18,078 nucleotides of DNA from JAITWN01 sp964384095 (GTDB lineage Bacteria > Pseudomonadota > Gammaproteobacteria > SZUA-140). The stretch covers positions 1 to 18,078 of the forward strand of contig CAYLKC010000037.1 of NCBI GenBank assembly GCA_964384095.1, read 5' to 3'. This document shows positions 13,934 through 18,078 of this stretch, piece by piece. Position numbers and translations under genes: made by a program. The notes under the pieces were generated by a model, which saw nothing but the letters and a program-made list of their open reading frames with translations, did no database searches and was not told the DNA's origin. The number at the start of each line of letters is the position of its first letter. Position 1 is the stretch's first letter.

Positions 13934-14603
13934 CGCGGCTGCCCTGTTGCGATGAAGCCCGGGGGATCGCGCGCAGCACGTCCGCGAACAGCAGGAACGT
14001 CGTCTGCGCGACCTCGATGATCGCGGCGCGGTCCTCCGGCGCGGTGATGCGCTCGACGGTGTCGCGGTAAAATTCGAGGTGCCCGACATCGAGGGCCCCA
14101 TGCGAACGCAGGTAGGAGAAGGCCTCCGGCGGCAGGCCGAGCGAGGCCTTGATCGCCTCCGCGCCGCGATGGGCGATCGCGACGCTGGTGCTCTCGAGCA
14201 TGAAGACCATGCCGAAGAAGCCGACCGGATTGCGACGGGCGATGAAGTCGTAGTTCCAGGCGACCAGCAGCTCGGTCGGGCGGCGCGGACGGCCGGCGCG
14301 GACGGCGTCGGGGTCGCCGCCAGCGGCCCGGATGTCGTTGAGGATCCAGTCGTCGTGACCGATCTCCTCGCTGATGTAATCGGCGATCGGCCGGCGCAAC
14401 CAGGCGCGGTCGTCCGCGAGGCGCGCGCCGGTCGCCATCAGCAACGGGACGGTGTGGCGGACATGGTGCCAGGCCTCGGTCAGGTAGGCGACGTAGGTCT
14501 CGCGCGTGATCCTGCCCTGCAGCGCGTCGACGAGTTGCGGCACCGCGTACAGGTGGTGACGTTGTGATTCGGTTTCAGTGACGAGTCGATCGTAGAATCC
14601 CAT
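13923..14603 (-). CDS. Heme-oxygenase-like diiron oxidase (HDO), 'iron-containing redox enzyme' family
   Basis: The 226-residue, all-helical protein resembles the TenA/CADD/UndA/SznF fold. Candidate iron ligands are in the HDO order: E43 (LTEAWHHVRHT), E80 and H83 (SEEIGHDDW), E137 (FMLESTS) and the late H168-x3-D172-x2-H175 motif (SHGALDVGHLEFYRD). The set is complete, so a working diiron site is likely. Known HDOs oxidatively cleave or hydroxylate fatty acids, amino acids or guanidines. UndA makes 1-undecene from lauric acid, and SznF N-oxygenates arginine derivatives. The substrate here is unknown. ATG 14603 has AGGAG 7 nt upstream, so it is preferred over the ATG at 14621. The gene overlaps the ligase by 29 nt and the SDR by 11 nt, which implies a shared pathway. 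TenA (thiamin salvage) is less likely. Confidence 0.85.
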   Translation of the reverse strand: MGFYDRLVTETESQRHHLYAVPQLVDALQGRITRETYVAYLTEAWHHVRHTVPLLMATGARLADDRAWLRRPIADYISEEIGHDDWILNDIRAAGGDPDAVRAGRPRRPTELLVAWNYDFIARRNPVGFFGMVFMLESTSVAIAHRGAEAIKASLGLPPEAFSYLRSHGALDVGHLEFYRDTVERITAPEDRAAIIEVAQTTFLLFADVLRAIPRASSQQGSRDAA

Positions 14604-15993
14604 CGTGTGGCTCCTGTGCAATGAATGTGTGGAAGTGGTCGAGCACCGCGTCCCGCCGCATGCGGCCGTTGGCGGTCATCAGGCCGTCGGCGACGGTGAA
14701 CGGCGGCACCCTTTGCCAGCGCGTGATCCTCGCGTATTCCGGTAGACGCTGGTTCGCGCGCGCGATCGCCGCCCCCGGATCGGCGTTGGCCGAGGCCGGG
14801 ACGACCAGCGCGCAGGGCGCCGGCAGGCCGTCGCCGTAGACGCAGGCCTGCGCGATCGCGGGCTCGTCGAGCAGCACGCTCTCGACCCATTCCGGGGCGA
14901 TATTGCGACCGAACGAGGTGATGATCAGGTTGCGCGCGCGGCCGCGGATCTCGACGAAGCCGTCCGCGGCAAGCGCGCCGAGATCGCCGGTCGCGAATGG
15001 CCCGGCATGGGGGGCGCCGATGTAGCCGGTGAAGATCGGCTTGTCGATGATGATCTCGCCGTCGCGCACCGACACGCCGGCATGCGGCAGCGGTTTGCCC
15101 GCGCTGCCGGCGCGACAGGCGCCGGGCGTGTTCAGCGTGACGACCGAGCCGCACTCGCTGAGGCCGTAGCCCTCAAAGACCGGCAGGCCGAGATCGCGGG
15201 CGCGCTGGATCAGACCGTGGCTGACCCTGGCGCCGCCGACCGCGACGAAGCGCAGCGACGGCAGTCTCATCCCGCCGCGCTCGAGCGCCTCGACCAGTCC
15301 GCGCAGCAGCTCCGGGACGAGGATCAGGGTATGGATGTCATCGTTGCGAACCACCTCGACCAGCCGGCGGTAATCCGGCGAGAACGGCCGCGCGAAGCCC
15401 AGCGCGGCAAGCGGCCGGACGACCACCTGTTGACCGGACAGCAGGGCGGCCATGACACCGGCGACGTTCTCGAGCAGGATCCCGAGCGGCAGCACCGACA
15501 GATGGCGCACCGGTTCCGTTGCATCAATCACGGTGATGATCGACGATGCGACGCGCTCGAGTCCCGCCTGCGGCAAACAGACCCCCTTCGGTGCGCCGGT
15601 GCTGCCGGAGGTGAAGGTGATCTTGTCGGTGCCGGCGGGAAACAGCGCGACATCGGCGATGATGCCGGTGGCGTGGATGCCGTCGACAGCGACCAGGTGA
15701 TCGATGCCGGCGGTTGCGATGGCGTGTCGCAATTGGTCGGCATGAAAGAACACCGGCAACGGCACGCAGACGATGCCGGCGTAAAGCGCGGCGAGATCCC
15801 ACAACACCCAGTCGATGCCGTTGTCGAGCCTCAAGCCGATCACCCGGCAGCCGCGGTCGCGCAGGCGGCGGGCGCGCTCTTCGATCAACGCGGGCAGTTC
15901 GCCATAGCGGACCCCGGCATCGCCGTCCGTCAGCGCGATCGCCCGCGGGCGCGCCCTGGCGTGACGCTCGAGCACGGAGCGTATCTCACTCAT
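14575..15993 (-). CDS. ANL-superfamily adenylate-forming enzyme (acyl/aryl-AMP ligase or acyl-CoA synthetase)
   Basis: The 472-residue protein activates a carboxylic acid as an acyl-AMP. Core motifs are the P-loop TFTSGSTGAPKGVCLP, VPELLRGLVEAL, VAVGGARVS, EGYGLSECGSVV (A5), FATGDLGALAADGFVEIRGR with the ribose-binding aspartate (A7), and RARNLIITSFGRNIAPEWVESVLL (A8). The C-terminal A10 motif reads MTANGRMRRD, so the usual catalytic lysine is an arginine (R444). This might lower adenylation or mark a special subfamily. The enzyme is short, as in stand-alone ligases without a carrier domain. ATG 15993 is chosen since AGG lies just upstream and it overlaps the hemolysin-like gene by 8 nt (ATGAGTGA). 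ATGs at 16008 and 16005 are possible. The likely acceptor of the activated acid is the upstream LuxI-like protein. Confidence 0.9.
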   Translation of the reverse strand: MSEIRSVLERHARARPRAIALTDGDAGVRYGELPALIEERARRLRDRGCRVIGLRLDNGIDWVLWDLAALYAGIVCVPLPVFFHADQLRHAIATAGIDHLVAVDGIHATGIIADVALFPAGTDKITFTSGSTGAPKGVCLPQAGLERVASSIITVIDATEPVRHLSVLPLGILLENVAGVMAALLSGQQVVVRPLAALGFARPFSPDYRRLVEVVRNDDIHTLILVPELLRGLVEALERGGMRLPSLRFVAVGGARVSHGLIQRARDLGLPVFEGYGLSECGSVVTLNTPGACRAGSAGKPLPHAGVSVRDGEIIIDKPIFTGYIGAPHAGPFATGDLGALAADGFVEIRGRARNLIITSFGRNIAPEWVESVLLDEPAIAQACVYGDGLPAPCALVVPASANADPGAAIARANQRLPEYARITRWQRVPPFTVADGLMTANGRMRRDAVLDHFHTFIAQEPHDGILRSTRH

Positions 15994-16645
15994 GGCCGGC
16001 CTCATCATGGATGCGAACCCGCAGCGGACTGCCGGCGAAGCGGATCATCGCCGGCAATGCGCCGAGCCGGGTGATCGCGTCATCGAGACTGCCGCCGAGC
16101 ACCCTCGGTTGTGTCTCGTAGTAGCGTCCCCAGTGATCGACCCGTCCGACCAGCAGGTCGGGGGCGGCCTCGCAGACCAGAAACGGATGCAGGCCGAGGC
16201 GCATGAAGCGCCGGTGCAGGCCTTCGGTCACCGTCACCATCACATGGGTGATGCCGGCATGCCGCAGACAGATCGCCAGCGTCATGTAGAGGTGCAGCGA
16301 GGCGCCGCCGCTGGCGGACACGAAATTGCCGATCTCCGCGATGCGTCCGCGGGCGATCGCCTGGCCGGACAGCCGGCTCATGACCTTTTCGACGGGTTCG
16401 CGGGTGTATTGCTCGAGGAAAAGCGCGCCGCTGTCGGCGCGACGATAACCGGCGGCGGCGACGATCTCGCCGGCGGCGTCCTGCAGACTGATCAGTACCG
16501 GATAGTCGACGTCAATCGCCGCGTCGTAGGCACGCGCGTAGGCGTTCCTGATCCACGACTCGACGGCGTCGCGCGCGGGCGCCTCCGCCTTTGAAGGCGA
16601 AGCGGATAACGGGCATTCGAACGGCTGCGGTATCGACGGCGGCAT
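15986..16645 (-). CDS. Thermostable-hemolysin (T_hemolysin) family protein, GNAT/LuxI-like
   Basis: The 219-residue protein matches the family named after the Vibrio delta-VPH thermostable hemolysin (T_hemolysin, PF12261). Its signature pieces are YARAYDAAIDVDYPVLISLQD, ALFLEQYTREPVEKVMS, RIAEIGNFVSASGGASLHLYM, HVMVTVTEGLHRRFMRLGLHPF, then DHWGRYYETQPRVLGGSLDDA in parts. The fold resembles acyltransferases of the GNAT and autoinducer-synthase type. The name hemolysin comes from one phenotype, and an acyl-transfer role is more plausible here. There is no signal peptide. GGAGA lies 8 nt before ATG 16645, inside a small hairpin. It is the first gene of the seven-gene operon, beside the acyl-activating ligase. 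The biochemical activity is not proven. Confidence 0.85.
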   Translation of the reverse strand: MPPSIPQPFECPLSASPSKAEAPARDAVESWIRNAYARAYDAAIDVDYPVLISLQDAAGEIVAAAGYRRADSGALFLEQYTREPVEKVMSRLSGQAIARGRIAEIGNFVSASGGASLHLYMTLAICLRHAGITHVMVTVTEGLHRRFMRLGLHPFLVCEAAPDLLVGRVDHWGRYYETQPRVLGGSLDDAITRLGALPAMIRFAGSPLRVRIHDEAGHE

Positions 16646-16654
16646 GGACGGTGT

Positions 16655-16671
16655 CTCCGTAATTGACGGAG
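16655..16671 (-). promoter_or_regulatory. Leader hairpin that can hide the ribosome site of the operon's first gene
   Basis: On the minus strand CTCCGT and ACGGAG pair around the loop CAATT. The 3' arm contains the GGAG that serves ATG 16645. The stem may therefore control translation of the whole operon, or may be a DNA-level operator. I see no convincing -10/-35 pair close upstream. Confidence 0.4.
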
Positions 16672-16702
16672 CCCATACTGAGCCGGGAGTCTGAAGCCGA
16701 TA

Positions 16703-17098
16703 TGAAGGGGGGAGAATGAATCTGAAGTCCCCCCCTTCGCTTGCGAAGGGGGGCAGGGGGGGATGTCGCCCGCGGCACTACGCCATTGCATCACTCGCTG
16801 CGCTCGCATCCNNNNNNNNNNNNNNNNNNNNNNNNNNNNNNNNNNNNNNNNNNNNNNNNNNNNNNNNNNNNNNNNNNNNNNNNNNNNNNNNNNNNNNNNN
16901 NNNNNNNNNNNGGGGGGATGTCGCCCGCGGCACTACGCCATTGCATCACTCGCTGCGCTCGCATCCCCCCCGGCCCCCCTTCTTTCAGAAGGGGGGAGAA
17001 TTGAGCTGACTTCCCCCCTCACTTGCGAAGAGGGTGATGATCGGTTTCCCCCCCTTCGCTTGCGAAGGGGGGCAGGGGGGATGCGAGCGCAGCGAGGC
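16703..17098. repeat. REP/BIME-like repeat cluster, copy 4 (interrupted by the N run)
   Basis: From 16703 the order is: half of a hairpin with linker GAGAATGAATCTGAAGT, then a TTCGCTTGCGAA hairpin, CAGGGGGGGATG and the central unit up to GCATCC at 16811. After the Ns the central unit starts again at 16912 and leads into the CTTTCAG hairpin (about 16974-16996). Linker GAGAATTGAGCTGACTT, a decayed hairpin (about 17012-17034), another TTCGCTTGCGAA hairpin (about 17047-17072) and GGGGGGATGCGAGCGCAGCGAG close the cluster. It fills the whole 458-nt gap between rne and the hemolysin-like gene. I see no gene in this gap. Confidence 0.88.
16812..16911. other. Assembly gap: run of 100 Ns
   Basis: Exactly 100 Ns, the customary placeholder for a gap of unknown size. 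The 55 bases directly before it (16757-16811) are identical to the 55 directly after it (16912-16966). Any reading frame drawn across it is meaningless. Confidence 0.98.
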
Positions 17099-17103
17099 TT
17101 CGC

Positions 17104-18078
17104 CTACTCCTGGCCACCCCTCTCCGGCCCGGACCCCGACGTACCCGGTTCCGGTCTCTGCACAGGCGCGGAGGGTGCCGGTGGCTGCCCGCTGACCGCC
17201 GAGTGCAGCGGGTTCGGACGGAAGTCGGGCTTCAGCGGCGGCACGGTAGAGGAAGTAGAGGAGGTAGCGGCGCTGTAGGCCGGGCTCGAGGCAGCGGGGG
17301 CGGCCGGGGCCGGTGCGGGCGTCGCGGTGTTCGACTCCGGGCGTGGCGTGGCCGCTGTGGCCGCCGGTGATCCGCTGCCGTTCACCGGCGCGGCGCTGTC
17401 CTGTCGCGCCGGGATGTCGCGGCCCCTGTCCTCGCCGCCCTGTGCACTGTCCGGGCCGCTGTCCTGGCCCTGCGATCCGCCGGCATTGGCCTGTTCGCCG
17501 CGATCACGGTCGCGGCCGCGTCCGCCCCGGCCGCGACGGCGGCGTCCACGACCGGAACCCTGTGCCGGTGTCTGGGTCGCTGTCTGGCCGGACGTGGCGC
17601 CCTGGCCGGCGGACTGGGCAGCCGACGGGGACTCTGCGGCCTCGCCGCCCTGCGGCGCGGCCTCTGCGGAGACAGGCTGCGCGGGTCGCGATTCGGCCGC
17701 CGTCTGCGGCGGCCGGGCGCCATCGCCGCGACCCTCGTGACGCGAACGCTGTGACGACGGGCCATCGCCCTGGCCGCTGCGTCGGGTGCGTCCCCCGCGT
17801 CCGCCACGGCGATTGCCCTGACCCTGCTGTCCCTGGGATTGCGGGCGGCCGGAGGAGGTGCGTGCCTCGCCGGTCTGCGCCGGCCGGGATGGCCTGGGCG
17901 CGGCTTCGGCGGTCTCGGCGACGGTCCCGGACTCGGTCTCGGCCGGGCGCGCCCCGAACAGTGATGACCACAGCTGGCGGATGAAGCCTCCCGCCGCGGC
18001 GCCCTCGACCTTCGCCGCCGGCTTGAGGCGATCATCCTCGACATATGCGGGCGCAGGCGGTCGGTCGGGGCCGACCGC
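17104..18078 (-). CDS. rne: Ribonuclease E, C-terminal part (5' part lies beyond the right edge)
   Basis: The minus-strand frame is open from the window edge to TAG at 17104, 325 codons. It has the low-complexity, disordered layout of an RNase E tail. A short amphipathic helix GGFIRQLWSSLFG (a likely membrane- or partner-binding segment) is followed by acidic and proline-rich spacers. There are two arginine/glycine-rich RNA-binding blocks (NRRGGRGGRTRRSG and RGRRRRGRGGRGRDRDRG) and a long Gln/Ala/Pro-rich end. The last conserved-looking piece is VPPLKPDFRPNPLHS. The catalytic half is not in the window. RNase E starts mRNA decay and rRNA processing, and this tail scaffolds the degradosome. The stop lies a few bases from a repeat copy, which may serve as its terminator. 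Confidence 0.85.
   Translation of the reverse strand, partial: AVGPDRPPAPAYVEDDRLKPAAKVEGAAAGGFIRQLWSSLFGARPAETESGTVAETAEAAPRPSRPAQTGEARTSSGRPQSQGQQGQGNRRGGRGGRTRRSGQGDGPSSQRSRHEGRGDGARPPQTAAESRPAQPVSAEAAPQGGEAAESPSAAQSAGQGATSGQTATQTPAQGSGRGRRRRGRGGRGRDRDRGEQANAGGSQGQDSGPDSAQGGEDRGRDIPARQDSAAPVNGSGSPAATAATPRPESNTATPAPAPAAPAASSPAYSAATSSTSSTVPPLKPDFRPNPLHSAVSGQPPAPSAPVQRPEPGTSGSGPERGGQE

Noticed and set aside
13934..14101. N-terminal extension of the SDR to 14101
   Set aside because: The extra 56 residues are an Arg/Ser-rich shadow of the HDO gene, and the Rossmann fold begins right after ATG 13933.
13923..14603. Assignment as TenA thiaminase II
   Set aside because: No thiamin gene context is present, and the late H-x3-D-x2-H motif with ExxH fits the diiron HDO group better.
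16690..16727. TCTGAAG at 16690-16696 and 16721-16727 as a possible response-regulator box upstream of the operon
   Set aside because: The second copy belongs to the repeat linker, and the pair resembles no known QseB/PmrA site closely enough.
16716..17278. Plus-strand frames crossing the Ns and the repeats, including repeated peptides of the MSPAALRHC type
   Set aside because: They consist of repeat DNA and undefined bases and lack a ribosome site. Their similarity to each other reflects the DNA repeat.

Overview
The window is GC-rich and tightly packed, with several overlapping operons. The RNase E tail, the WbpK/WbpL/WbpM-type surface-sugar genes next to galU, and the QseBC-type two-component pair all point to a gammaproteobacterium. 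I cannot name a genus. A run of 100 Ns shows that this is a draft scaffold, perhaps from a metagenome.

Left part (1-3440): the 5' end of a lipoprotein gene, then an accessory block. The block holds a TumE/DUF6516 toxin with its HTH antitoxin on +, an AbiEii/AbiEi nucleotidyltransferase module on - (converging with the first module, only 15 nt between stops), and a Uma2-family nuclease gene. Both toxin-antitoxin modules are toxin-first. Each has inverted-repeat operators laid over a recognisable sigma70-like promoter and almost no leader.

Middle (3601-10187): a secreted TPR protein on -, then a + strand cluster of four genes: sugar-nucleotide epimerase/reductase, WecA/WbpL-type polyprenyl-phosphate sugar-phosphate transferase, WbpM-type UDP-GlcNAc 4,6-dehydratase and galU. 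Together they make activated sugars and start a lipid-linked O-antigen or capsule unit.

Right part (10424-16645, -): seven closely spaced genes that look like one operon. In transcription order they are a thermostable-hemolysin-family (GNAT/LuxI-like) protein, an ANL adenylating enzyme, a heme-oxygenase-like diiron oxidase (HDO), a short-chain dehydrogenase, a secreted TPR protein, an OmpR-type response regulator and a QseC-type sensor kinase. Five of the six junctions overlap and the sixth is 12 nt. This looks like a small-molecule (acyl or lipid signal) pathway carried with its own sensor. It is the best candidate here for an undescribed system. The window ends with the 3' part of rne.

Four intergenic sites carry one family of G/C-tract hairpin repeats (REP/BIME-like). 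One supplies the stop codon of the sensor kinase. Another straddles the assembly gap, whose two sides share exactly 55 identical bases, so the gap is probably a failed contig join.
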